Below are positions 1 through 11,104 of a stretch of 64,000 nucleotides of DNA, in pieces. The translations under genes and the position numbers were made by a program. Below the pieces are notes generated by a model. The model saw only the letters and a list, made by a program, of their open reading frames with translations, was not told the DNA's origin and did no database searches. Source of the DNA: Loxodes magnus (Eukaryota; Ciliophora; Karyorelictea; Loxodida; Loxodidae); assembly GCA_946699065.1 (NCBI GenBank), contig CAMPDV010000147.1:434001-498000 (forward strand), written 5' to 3'. The stretch's first letter is position 1; each line of letters starts with the position of its first letter.

Positions 1-3000
1 CTATAACTTTAAAAGTTTATTAAATCCGAAACTTGAAGACGTCCATAGTACGAAATGTAAAATATATAGGGTAGATATGTCACAGTTACTTAAGATTTAG
101 AATAAGGTACATGTGATAGTGTGAAAAGTAAAATTGATATAGATAGAAAGCTACTTAAAAAATATACGACGTAAGTAATATATATTTTGATACAATATTT
201 TCATTAACATCCTGAGTATGGAAAAAGATTAGTACATATTTAGATTAACCAACAAGGATAGAAAAGCATTTGCATTTACGAAAGTGGTCTACCTGCAGGA
301 TCGGAAAAAATTAGAAAGAACTAATAAATTTAAAAAATAAAGATGGGACATATAAATATTAATGGAATAACGAGCAAGTGCTTGAATATTGAAGAATTTA
401 TCAGAGATAATAGTATAGATATTTTATCAATAAACGGAACCTGATAAAAAGATGACTTTCCTCCAATATTGATAAATGGATTTAAAACATATTTTAAGAA
501 CTCAGGAAAAGGAGGAGGTGTATGCTTAATTGTAGGAGAAGAATTTAATAGTACAGAAATACATATATAAGTTGAAAAAGAAATAAATAGATTCATAGCA
601 ATTAAACTGGATAATATTTTAATCACGTCTTGTTACATGCCTGATAGTGGAAAAAGTTAAGATGTTAAAGATTTAGCTTATGAACAACTAAATACATTGC
701 TGAATTTATATAATGATAATCCACATATACTAATGGGAGATTTCAATGCTCTTTTATAAGGTTTCGGTGATAATCCTGAAAATGCATATGATAATACTAT
801 TAGGCTATAAGAATTCTTACTATAAAACAATCTTGAGATAGTGAATGATAGCAACATTAATACATGTATTCACAAAGGAACAGGAAAAACGTATTGTAAT
901 GATTATATCATTATAAACAACCATTTGAACGTTAATTAGTTTGCAAATTTCACTGTTCATAATAATAGTTTATTTTCTGATCATATTCCAATCACTGTCG
1001 ACTTTATCAATAATTCTATAGTATATTGGGAAAATATAACCCAGAGAAAATATAAAATAAATAGGTTATAAGATGCAATAGATAGGCAAAAATATTAAGA
1101 ATCTTTCCTACAAACTTATCTAGAATTCTTTTAAATAGATTAAGATAATCTTGAAGATTAATATGAATGCATCAAAAGTAATATTTAAGACAATGATGAT
1201 CAAACATTAGGTTCGTTTATTCAGACTCAAATTATAACAAACTTCCTCGAGCTCTCACAAAGAAATATATAGAGGCAAAAGAGCTAACTCAGAATATAAG
1301 GAAGCTCACATAAAATTTGGAAGAATAAACTAGCAAGTAACTAATCTTCATGAGGCAGTAAAACGACTTTGGAAAGACTTCAAGTATAATCTATGAAAAT
1401 TAAAAAAAAATAAAGCAAAAAAGAAGTTTCTACTTCTTAATGGAGATTCTAAGGAAATTTTTTCACAAGCTAAGAAAATTCTAAATCCTTTGAAGAGAAA
1501 TACTATGAAATTTAATTAAGAAATCAAAAATAAATTCATTGAATCATGGGAAAATTGTGTTTTTAACAAGCATTCTAATCTAACTCAAGAATAGATAAAT
1601 CTTAGTAATTAAAAAATAGATAAAATATACGATAGTATTCAAGAAATTAAAGATTATCCACTCTCGTATTTGTAAGGATTTGATCTTTTTACCATAAAAG
1701 AAATATAAGAAATTATAAAAGAAATTCCGAATGGAAAAGCAGCTGGTCCAGATGGAATAAAAGGCAAACTTCTGAAATATGGTGGATAATATTTATTAAT
1801 AATTCTTCATTCTTTTCTGAATAATATGCTAAGACTTGGAAGAATCCCTTAGGAATTAAATATATCGGTGATAATTCCAATATTTAAAAAAGGAAATAAA
1901 GATGATTGAAAAAACTGACTACCTATTTCTCTTATTAATACTATTCTAAAACTATATGATAAAACTTTAACAAAAAGACTATACAATCTGATTTATTAGA
2001 GAAATTTGATTCACCCTTCATAAATGGGATTTATGAAAAACAGATAAACAACTTAGCAAATTTGAATAATATAACAAATAATTGATAACAATCGGAAATG
2101 TGCTAAAGGTAAGACTAAATTGATAGCAACACTGATAGACGTTGAAAAAATGTTTGACTCAATAGAAAGAAAACTCTTTTTTGATTAACTTAAGAGAGTT
2201 AAACTACCACTTGGAATAATAATAGCATTAGAATCGTTTTATAAAAACCTAAATTCTTCATTTATCATAGATGGAAAGAGCACCAGAACTTTATAATTCA
2301 ACAATGGAGTTATGTAAGGAAGTTCTCATGGACCAGTTTTAGCATTATTGTATTATGACATTGTAATTAGATATCTGGAAAGTAAAAGTAACTAATTGGG
2401 ATTTAAATGCCAGGATTCAAGTATTAGCTTCACTTGTAGAGGATGGGCAGATGATCTTATTCTTCTTTCCAAATCTGCAAAGTAGATGTATAATTTAATA
2501 AATGAAGCAAATAAAGTTTTTGCATGAACACATTTATAGATTAATGCTACCAAATTTGAATGCATCTAATTTCTAAAGAAGAATCAGAAATAATAAATTT
2601 TAAATTTATGATTAGGAAATTAACCAATTGCTTAAAAAGAACAAGTAACATATTTAGGAGTTATTCTATATTATAAGAAGAATTTAAATCCCCATTGCAA
2701 AGAAGTTGCATTCAAATATATAGCTGCAATGAAGAAAGCTGTTTTTTAACTGATGAGATATAAGAATGTAACTCCTTGACATTTTAAAACTCTATGTAAA
2801 CTTTTTACATTACCTAAAGCAGAATATGGAGGAGACTTAGTACCATGAAGTATTCAAAAAGGAGTAACTGGAGTTTTGAACAGAATAGAATCAAGCATGA
2901 GATTAATTTCAAGAAAAGCTTTTTAAGTAGCAACTTCAACATTTAATGAATCATGTTATATAGACCTGAATTGATTACCCTTTAAGCATATTATGGCTAT

Positions 3001-3732
3001 AAAATTCTTCAGATTCTACCATAAAATTAAATAAGAAAGTATTGATTTTCCAGATCAACAATAGGCTCTCTTTTCATTAATATATGTAAAAAAGGATTTC
3101 AATACTATGATTAAGTGTAGCAATTATCAGACCTTTATAATATCGATCTGCAGAATTAATAGAATAATACCAATCTTAAAACTTTTACTAAACATGTAAG
3201 AGAAAAAATACAACAATATTTCTACAAAGTAGCTATTAAAAATTTTATGAGAATGAAAACAGCTAAAGTATATACTGAATAATTTGGTAATCTTTAACAA
3301 TTTCCACAAATTACTTATACTAAATTAAACAAATAGTATAGACCAGAAATTATCAGTATATATAAACTTAGAGCCTAAACTTATAATTTCCGTAAGGATC
3401 TTTAAGATCGTCATTGCCCCATTGATAATCCCTTTTGTATGTGTGGATAGTATGAAACTTTCGAGCATATCTTTAAATGTGTGTACTATTCTAATATAAT
3501 GAATTGATTATCGGAAAAGATAGGAAATTATGACTTAAGGCGCCTTATACTATACGATCAAGAGAATCTAAACTCATTTTCAAGGTCTAAATTGGAGTAT
3601 ATAGACTTATAGATCAAAATATTTCATAAGAAGCTAATGACAAGGAGACTTGAGATTCTAGAAATGGAGAAAGCAAAAAAGGAAGAAGCTAAAGATGAAT
3701 AGAAAGAAGAACTAATTAAAGAAAAATGATGA
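1..3732 (+). pseudogene. LINE polyprotein: ORF1 C-terminal domain, endonuclease, reverse transcriptase (broken)
   Basis: Read with TAA/TAG as Gln and TGA as Trp. A basic ORF1-type domain occupies 1-340 and runs in the same frame into the endonuclease, whose first Met is at 343 (MGHININGITSK). The endonuclease shows a DFNA motif and SDHIPI near 976. The reverse transcriptase covers about 1,640-2,560, with GKAAGPDG near 1,733 and W-A-D-D at 2444-2455. A zinc motif C-x-C-x7-H-x3-C, typical of LINE C-termini, lies at 3436-3480, followed by a charged tail ending in tandem TGATGA. The endonuclease and zinc motif are in one frame while the RT lies in another, so there are at least two frameshifts. 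The catalytic Glu of the endonuclease (N-E-T-W in copy 2) is Gly here (GGA at 436-438). Confidence 0.85.
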
Positions 3733-3760
3733 GATGTAAACAATATTAAAAAACAATTTA

Positions 3761-3776
3761 AAAACATTACTAACGT
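3761..3776. repeat. Target-site duplication, left copy, of retroposon A1
   Basis: AAAACATTACTAACGT is LINE 3' UTR sequence. It is repeated exactly at 4617-4632 on the other side of the inserted element. LINE copy 2 has the corresponding site once, uninterrupted, near 57,345-57,360. Confidence 0.93.
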
Positions 3777-3790
3777 AAAAAAAAAAAAAA

Positions 3791-4561
3791 ATGGAATAAT
3801 CTATTCGCCTTTCCAAAAACCAAATTAAGAACGCAAAAAGGAAAGCTGCGAAACTAATGCAGAAACAATAACAAGAAGAAGATAAATCAAGTTCCTCATC
3901 TGAAGGAAAAGTTATAATTGGAACAATAGAGACGAATCCAGTAAAAGTACAAAAATAATCAGAAATCTAAATATAAATTGACTAAATGAAAACAATAATA
4001 CAAAATTATTAGGAAACAATTTACAATCAAGGGGAAAAAATAAGAGAACTAATGAATACTATCGAAGATTAAAACAACGAGCTACTAATAATAAGACGAC
4101 AATTAATTTAAAATAATTTAGTCACGGAATAGTAACTATATGAATAATCTCAATCGAATTTTAAGCAAGAACAAAATATGATTATTGAAAAAGTTTCTAC
4201 ATAAACAAACATCCAAGAAAAATAGAATGACGAAAAGATTAATATAGAATTACTCCAAAGAATCGATTAACTTGAAAAAAAAGTATTTCTGAAGAGATTC
4301 AAGAAAAGACCAATCAAAAATTGCTATTATTGCAAATCAAAGTGACACCTATTACAAAATTGCGATCAGTGGAGATAAATTTAGATGAAAGAACAACAAA
4401 GAACGTTAAGAATGCTTAGCAGACTCTGAATCACCGAAACGGGAATTTACAAGAAGAAGATATTCTTATAAAAGACAGAAGATTCTCAGTGGTTCCATCC
4501 ACAAAAAAAAATGGCGTGGTATCCATCCACGCTAAAAAAATGGTAGCAAAAACCTGGTTGA
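3791..4561 (+). CDS. Gag-like coiled-coil, CCHC zinc-knuckle protein of retroposon A1
   Basis: One frame is open throughout with TAA/TAG as Gln. The N-terminus is basic (MEQSIRLSKNQIKNAKRK), followed by a serine patch SSSSSEGK shared by all four family A copies. A Gln/Glu-rich coiled coil follows, then a zinc knuckle C-x2-C-x4-H-x4-C at residues 178, 181, 186 and 191, with a TGA-coded Trp just before the His. The knuckle suggests nucleic-acid binding, as in retroelement Gag or ORF1 proteins. The end is uncertain: in-frame TGA occurs at 4427-4429 and 4559-4561, and either could be Trp or stop. The later one lies in the loop of the third 3' hairpin. This is the only family A copy with an unbroken frame. 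Confidence 0.6.
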
Positions 4562-4570
4562 AAATCCAGG
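4489..4570 (+). other. Three-hairpin 3' structure of retroposon A1
   Basis: Three consecutive short hairpins lie at 4489-4502 (GTGG/CCAC), 4515-4531 (CGTGG/CCACG) and 4553-4570 (CCTGG/CCAGG). Equivalent hairpins occupy the same place in copies A2, A3 and A4, with changed loops and mostly kept stems. This is a candidate signal for reverse-transcriptase recognition. The region also reads as a Trp-rich protein tail, so both kinds of constraint may act. Confidence 0.7.
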
Positions 4571-4616
4571 GAATGCTAAACTTTAATTACTTTTAGTTTA
4601 CTATATATCTATATAT

Positions 4617-4632
4617 AAAACATTACTAACGT
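4617..4632. repeat. Target-site duplication, right copy, of retroposon A1
   Basis: Exact second copy of AAAACATTACTAACGT. LINE 3' UTR sequence resumes directly after it. Confidence 0.93.
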
Positions 4633-4635
4633 CTA

Positions 4636-4663
4636 TAATTGAAAGAAGCAATTCTTGCAATTA
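4636..4663 (+). other. LINE 3'-terminal hairpin
   Basis: TAATTG pairs with CAATTA and an inner AAGAA pairs with TTCTT, leaving a GCAA (GNRA-type) loop. The outer stem is kept in LINE copy 2 near 57,360-57,385 while the inner stem is weaker there. LINE enzymes often recognise a 3' stem-loop of their own RNA; that role is inferred here. Confidence 0.5.
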
Positions 4664-4700
4664 AAGACGTCAAAAAACTCTTTTAGTTTAAATTTAAATT

Positions 4701-5455
4701 TTTGTTGAACTTTAAGTATTGCTTTATTTGCCTATTTATAGTTTTAATTTTTCAATTTTTGTTTTATCTTTATTTAATCTTTATTTGTTTATGAATTTTA
4801 TAGATATTTATTTCTTGTATTTTACGAATTTTTTTTTTTAATTATTAAATTATTTTTTAAATAATTTTCAATTATTATTTAAATTAAAAGTAATTAAATT
4901 AATTTTCTTGGCACCTTTAGAGAAATATATACATTAAAGCTATTTATGATTTTAATATTTATTTTTTATTTCTTAACTGTATAATTTAAATTTTCTTATT
5001 TTATGTATCATTTTTACTAATTACTTGTTTTTTTATTTGTTTTATAAGGTTTTAATTTAAACTGCTGACTTAAAAAATGTTCTGAAAATATTGTTTTTCT
5101 ATTTATTTTATTTTTATAAATTAATTGTATTATTATATTTATAATTAAATTTTTTAGGCTTTAATTTTTACATAAAAACCAGAAACACTTTCTCTTATCA
5201 CGTCTTAACTTCAATAAGTCCAACTTTCTTCAAAGCGAAAATTAATAAGAAAGAAAATCTAAAAAATTTAGAACAGAAAAGTAAGCATAACTCTAAACAC
5301 CTCCATTGAAAATTAAGAAAAGAGATTACTCAGCAGAATCACTAAAAGTAGTAATTAAAAAATCAAAAATAAATGAATGATGAGCAATGGTTTTCAAATA
5401 AAAGATTAGATAGAGGATAATAGAGTTATAAATTTTTTTAAAAATACAATCTAAA
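4701..5455. other. AT-rich intergenic stretch
   Basis: Long T and A runs. No conserved frame or RNA was recognised before the tRNA. Confidence 0.6.
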
Positions 5456-5528
5456 GGTCGCATAGATCAGCTGGTTAGAACGCTGTGCTAATAACGCAGA
5501 GGTCGTGAGTTCGAGACTCACTGTGACC
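5456..5528 (+). tRNA. tRNA-Ile (AAT anticodon), D-stem mismatch
   Basis: The 73-nt cloverleaf has acceptor arms GGTCGCA/TGTGACC, anticodon loop TAATAAC and the T-arm motif GTTCGAGAC. A T run follows, as expected for RNA polymerase III termination. Compared with the convergent copy at 6523-6595 it differs at two D-stem positions (GATC/GAAC instead of GCTC/GAGC), which leaves an A-A mismatch inside the D stem and in the box A promoter. It may be a weak gene or an early pseudogene. Confidence 0.9.
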
Positions 5529-6087
5529 ATTTTTATGCTAGTCCTAAACTAAAATAAAATTGGTAAAATTTAGCAACATCAGAATTTATTAATCTGCCAT
5601 TTTCTAAATTATAACTGACAAGAATATAAAGATAAAATAATTATTTACACTATCAAATTCTTTATTATTTTGTTAATTTTTATAAAATGTATCATAAATC
5701 AAAGTTAGAAATTCATTTTCTTTGGCTAGAGATAACTAACATTATCATTTAGACCTAAAATATGAGATTAAAAGTCAAATTGTGATAAAATTTAAAATAA
5801 TTAAATATTTTTAGATATAATAGACTGGTTCATTAAGAAAAAAATTTATTTTTATTTGTTAGTAATTTTAGAAATAGAAAAACTTTAACTTTTCATTTTA
5901 TTTTCCATAAAGTATATATGATAATAATTTTATATAAAATTAAAAGCAAAATATTCTTTAAGATTATTAAAAAAAAATAAGAGTTATAAAATGAATTTCT
6001 ATAAATGAAGAATAATAACTAAATAAAGGTAAAATTGATTTCATTGAGTTAAGATAAATCAAGTAAATTATTATATATTTATTAAAT
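5529..6087. other. AT-rich spacer
   Basis: No gene seen. Confidence 0.5.
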
Positions 6088-6425
6088 CGCATAGTTGTTC
6101 GAAGGTGAACAACAAGGGACTGCTTCATCAGAGGTGGGGAATTTAAGTACCCATAATTGACACATGTCGTCCTCTGCTTTGGTGATGCAATGAGACATAA
6201 TCCTGCCATGTCCTTGAATCTCCAACAAGTATTAAAGATTACGAGTATTCTAAAATTATATCAGTTTTGAACATTTTTATCAGTACTGAATAATTATACC
6301 AGTATTGAACAAGGTTTATCAGTATCTGATAATTTTATCAGTAACAAACATTCTTGTCAGTATGAAACATTTTTTTAAAGAGTTGTGCACAAACGAGAGT
6401 GCTACGAGCTCTATAATAAAATTTA
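6088..6425 (+). mobile_element. Hairpin-tailed SINE-like retroposon, type I
   Basis: This unit is repeated in inverse orientation at 13651-14128. Its 3' end carries the shared hairpin (6380-6412) and then a T/A-rich (TTTA)-like tail running toward 6,520. The body includes a GC-richer block matching the other copy around 6,120-6,215 and a run of short CAGTA/TGATA motifs at 6,260-6,360. No polymerase is encoded. The 5' edge is set by where the two copies stop matching. Confidence 0.75.
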
Positions 6426-6522
6426 TTTTTTTATTTATAATAAAATTCAATGCAGGAAATTCATTTTTGGAAATAAAAATGGCAAAAGTTAGAATATTTT
6501 TATATATTTATTTATAAAAAAT

Positions 6523-6595
6523 GGTCACAGTGAGTCTCGAACTCACGACCTCTGCGTTATTAGCACAGCGCTCTAACCAGCTGAGCTATGCGACC
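6523..6595 (-). tRNA. tRNA-Ile (AAT anticodon)
   Basis: A perfectly paired cloverleaf with D stem GCTC/GAGC, anticodon loop TAATAAC and T-arm GTTCGAGAC. The minus-strand 3' side continues ATTTTTTA, a polymerase III terminator. It faces the copy at 5456, and the 5' flank CTAAAG is shared, so the pair arose by inverted duplication. Confidence 0.96.
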
Positions 6596-9500
6596 TTTAG
6601 TAGACTGTTTATGAAATATTTAAATAATATTCTTACTTTTAATTATAATTTTCGAATGTTTTAATTTATAGAATTATCCTTTGTTGGCTATAGAAATTAA
6701 AGATTTAAAAATTTTAAAAATCTTTATAGTTTAAGAATATTAGAACCATTAACTATAAATACACTGATAGTTCAATAAGAATTAATAGTAAGATAATTAT
6801 AATTAATCAATGCGTTAAACAGCAGCTACTAATAATTTTAATATCTAAAGCCGAAGCATTAAAATCAGATAATAAATTTATTATGCTAATAAAAAATTAT
6901 TAATAAAATAAGAGGAAAAAGGGATTTATAAGATTTATTCTTTTTAAATTAAGCTTTTATTATGCTTTTATTTTTTAATTTAATTTAATTTTCGTATTAT
7001 ATTGGTTTAAAATTAACCTTGATACCAAAAGGAATTCCTTGTGATTTTTTCTTTTAGTCTGTATTATCTCCAAGGCTTTATTACTATGCTTTTTTATTCT
7101 CATTTTCCTAAATTTTTTATAATAATCTAAAAATTTAAAATAAATCCTTATATTTTATTAGGCCAATAACTTTAAAAATTTTAGTTTTAACATTTAAATT
7201 TAATTTTCCTTAGAATATATTAAAATAGCAAATAAAATTAATTATTTTTTTAAAGTTTTCTTTCTAACTTTTATTATTTAATTTTCAATTCTTTCCATAC
7301 TTAGGAAAAATATTTTGCTAGATGGTAATCATTCAATAAGCTTGCTTTCATTACAAAAATTCGAATTTCTTTTTTCTAAATTACAAAGATTAGAATCTAA
7401 AAATTTAGTGTAAGTTTTGCTTAATCAACTTTTATTTTTAGAGTACTTATCATTCTTTTTAAAACTAAATTTAAAAAGAAGCTTCTACTAATGAGTACTT
7501 ATTAAATTTTACTAAATACTCATTATTTCAATTGTTTTTATATTCACTAAAAACTACTTAGTTTTCTAATTTTTGGTACCTGCCATCATCCTATAGTTGC
7601 TATTTCACTAAATTTTAGTAGCTGCCATATGTAATTAGCGAACTAAATAGATAATAACGTGATTAATTAAGGATTGCTGTAATTATTATTTACTTAGAAG
7701 CTTATTTTGACTAAATTTAGAGATATTTTGCTATTACTTTGGATGCCTTTGCTATGTTTACTACTCTAAAATCATATTTTATAGCTATTTGGTTTTACTA
7801 ACTTATAATTCTCATTTCGCATACTTTTTATCTAAGTTCTTTTAAATGATTTACTCGCTTATAGTGCTTCGTTACTTAAATCAAGTTGATCCATATTATT
7901 TAAAAAACTAAATTATAATAAAACTAGATATATCATCAAATACCAAGATATTCAAACTTAAATTAAAATTAAAATCTCCATACAGCAAATAAAGCACCCA
8001 AAGAAACCAATTATAAATTTTTATAATTTTCAACATAAACTAAGTTAATAAGATACTTTTATAAAAATGATGGGCAGCAAGAAGTAATTAACTTATTAAA
8101 TTAATAGAATCTAAGTATACTTCCATATGTAGATTTATGTGACTCAAGATTTAATATGCCAAAAGTTAAGCTTATATCGATATATATGGACTATTAGAAA
8201 ATTATTAAATCAATTAAGAAAATTTAATATAAAAAATCTAAAATCAGCACAAAGAGAAAAATAATAAATGAAATAAATTTAAGCTATAAGGATAAATTTA
8301 TAAAGCTGAAAAAATTAATTAAGATTTAGCTTAATACTTAATTTCTCTTTATGATTATCAAAATTCAACTAAATCTATATAAGCAAAATTAACTTAATAG
8401 TTAGGGATCTCTCTCAATTTATCTGAAAAGGACTCATAGGTTTCTAAATAACCAAGATCAAACATTAAATCTCTCTAAAAATGTAAATAATAACTTTTGG
8501 CAAATATTAATAAAATTCAAACATAATAAAAAATAAAAAATAGAAAAAATAACAACTGTATTTTTAATAATTAATAATTAGCTTAAATAGCTTAAATATC
8601 TTATATTATAAATTAAAATGATTTATATTTAATGAAATAAATATTAGTTATTAGCTATCTCTAAAATTATTATTTTCATATTTTTACTATTTTTCCTTAT
8701 TTTCTATTTTTGATTTGCTTTATTAATTACAACTTTATTAGTATTATATAAGGCAATTATTATTTTTATTGCCAGCTTTATTAAAATTCAATAATTCAGT
8801 TATTACCTCTTAGATGATTAAAAAATGCATGAATATAAGATTTGCTTTAGCAATAAAATAGAAAAATAGAGAAATAGTATTAAACTTTATTCAATTAGAT
8901 ATTTAATTAGAATTTTTTATTTTATCTATTTCCTTACAGACTAAAGAGCAAACTATTTAGGAAAAAAAGAAGAAAAATTGCTAAATATTAATTAAAAATA
9001 AATCTATTTGGATATGCATATATTAGCATAATCTCTTTTTAAGTTTATTTTATATATAATAGAAAATTCTATTATATATATAAAAAAATGAATTTATAAA
9101 TTAAATTTATCTCAATTTGAAACAGTAAATCAAGTATAAAAAGGAGAAAAATATTTGATATTTGCATTAAATAACTTAAATTTTTATTATTTGTATGTTT
9201 TAAATTAATTAATAACTTACCATATAACTACTACTATATAAATAATTATTTTATTATTAATGTTCTTGGTCTTATCGATTTAATTTGGATTATCAACGTA
9301 AAGGTGTTCAGGATATATTTAAAAATTATTAATTATGAAGTTTTTATTAAATGCATATAAATGAATTAAAAGGAAATTTAATAATTAAATCTCTAATCTT
9401 TTAACTAGTATTTTATCAGCTTTTTAATATTAAAATCCCCATAGCGAATAAAGCTTATTTTAAAATAGCTTAAACAATTAAGTATTTCATTTAATTATTC

Positions 9501-10552
9501 TCAAATACTCAAGTTATTTGATTATACCAAGTAAAAATATATTCAAGTCTCAATTTTTAATAGCAAGAAGCATTCAAATTTATATTTTCTCTTGCTTTAA
9601 TCTAATAAACAAAATTTAACAATTTAACTATTTCATTGATATACATCAAACAATCTTTTAAATGAGCTATTTATTAAATAAATTAAGAGCATGGTAAAGT
9701 TTATTTGTTCATTGTAGATTAATAGCTACATAATTACTTTCTTAATATATTATAATATTAGAGCAATTTTATCAAACACTAAAAGATAATAAACTAATAA
9801 TTTCATTTAGCTGCTTTTAATTTCCATTAGATTAAAAATATTTCTTAAGAAATTTAATTCTTTAAGAAATTTTATTTCTTTTTACAAACTTTACTATCAA
9901 CATAGATCTTATTCCCATATTTTAAAATTTGTTCTTTATCATTTTAAAATGTATTTATTTCCTTAAAATTGGTATTCCATTTGCTCTTAGTTAAATTTAA
10001 AAGCTTTTTATTTTAAAAATGGTTCTTATATTTCATTCTATATTAGCAATCTTGCAAGAAATTCGTTGCTTGATATCGATTTTATTCTTAAAAGGTTTTT
10101 CTTAATAAATATTAGAATCTTTCAAATAATTATTTCTTTTTAAGGTGTTACTATAACTTATTTAATTTATATTTTCAAGAGATTTAGAATTTATCTAAAT
10201 TTGTGTATTCTTTACTCTAGCTTTGAATAATCAAATTATTTCACTTGATATTTAACTTTTAACAAGCTTCTATCACTTTCCTATTTTTATAGAATATCAT
10301 TTACTAATTTTACTATTAATAGCCTGACTCTAAACTTTAAGGTTAATAGAGATTTATTTAAATTTTATTAATTATATTTCTAAAATAATTATCAAGCAAA
10401 TGCAAGATATTAGATTAAAGAAAATAAAGAAATATCACTGCTTACACTTATAATTAGCATTCTTCAAGTATCTAATAATTATTTCTATTTAAGTTAATAA
10501 AAATAGCTTTTAAGATTATATTAAAAATAAAGCTTTAGTTATTAGATAAAAA
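6596..10552. other. Long AT-rich intergenic region
   Basis: About 4 kb with no frame I could tie to a known family. Because TAA and TAG are sense codons, long open frames arise by chance here and are not evidence of genes. Confidence 0.5.
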
Positions 10553-11104
10553 TCATAATATTTTATTGTAATTTCCTCTTTTTGGATATAATTGATCATG
10601 CAACCATTGAAATCCTTCAGCAACTCCTTCTCCTTCGTAATTACTATAAAAAAATTAATATTTTTTATCTTTTATTTAGCTAAATTAAGATTTATCGAAA
10701 GCACGATCTTCATTTTATAAATCTGTTTTGTTTAGATAGAATAAAACAGGGATGTTTTTATCTATTTTTGTTAGAAAATCAATCATTTCAGTACAATCTT
10801 ATGTTTTATAAACATCTTCAACATAAATCCAAGCGTCAGTCTTAATTTATTCTGTATAGTTTTGGAATTCCTTGATGTCATAAGCTTTATTATTAAAATT
10901 AATGATAGTTTGCTCAATAGTTTTGCTCTCTTTAAATTATTATTTCTTCCTATTATTTTTTAAAAAATAAATCAAACTTGATTTTCCTGACCATTTGGGT
11001 CCAACAAACACTACCGTTTTTTCTTCTTCAATTTCCTTTTCTTTTTGTCTGTTTAATATTTCTGGTTTTTACTTTTAACAATTATAGCAGATGCAATGGC
11101 CCAT
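10553..11104 (-). CDS. Arf-like small GTPase, divergent
   Basis: A 183-residue frame from ATG at 11104-11102 to TGA at 10555-10553, with TAA as Gln in several places. The P-loop GPKWSGKSS lies at about residues 35-43 and the base-specificity motif NKTD at 125-128. The C-terminal segment G-F-Q-W-L-H-D-Q-L resembles the last helix of the Arf/Arl/SR-beta family. Such proteins act in membrane traffic or targeting as GTP switches. The switch II D-x-x-G-Q motif expected between these is not recognisable: that region reads KEFQNYTEQ. The N-terminus carries a short Cys cluster (MGHCICYNCQ) instead of a clear myristoylation glycine or TM anchor. It stands alone between intergenic stretches. Assignment to Arl rather than SRPRB is open. 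Confidence 0.8.

Larger units (their letters stand above)
3777..4616 (+). mobile_element. Family A zinc-knuckle retroposon, copy A1 (840 bp)
   Basis: The insertion is bounded by a perfect 16-bp duplication and splits the LINE 3' UTR. It begins with a run of A, the ORF starts 14 nt in, and it ends with three hairpins followed by an A/T-rich tail. There is no polymerase, endonuclease or terminal inverted repeat. Related copies are A2 (46523-47372), A3 (50065-50907) and A4 (53448-54287), the last also exactly 840 bp. The structure is that of a retroposon copied by a reverse transcriptase acting in trans. Use of the resident LINE enzyme is inference. Confidence 0.9.
1..4700 (+). mobile_element. 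LINE-type non-LTR retrotransposon, copy 1 (5' end outside window)
   Basis: The element encodes an AP-type endonuclease, a reverse transcriptase and a C-terminal cysteine/histidine motif, all on the plus strand and without LTRs. A second copy lies at about 47,880-57,440 and aligns along its whole length. The 3' UTR ends with a hairpin at 4636-4663 and an A/T-rich tail near 4,690-4,705. An 840-bp zinc-knuckle retroposon interrupts the 3' UTR at 3777-4616 and is flanked by a 16-bp repeat of LINE sequence. The coding region is broken, so this copy looks dead. The 5' part of the element, including most of ORF1, lies left of the window. The right boundary is approximate, judged from where the two copies stop matching. 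Confidence 0.9.

Noticed and set aside
330..626. Minus-strand open frame of about 98 codons, repeated at 52226-52522
   Set aside because: It is antisense to the LINE endonuclease in both copies; the sense strand carries the catalytic motifs.
6260..6360. Possible short-repeat or CRISPR-like array (CAGTA/TGATA motifs)
   Set aside because: The motifs are irregular, lack unique spacers of fixed size and lie inside a retroposon body.
7020..7115. Short basic minus-strand frame (starts MRIKKHSNKA)
   Set aside because: Too short and without a recognisable family; it could be chance.
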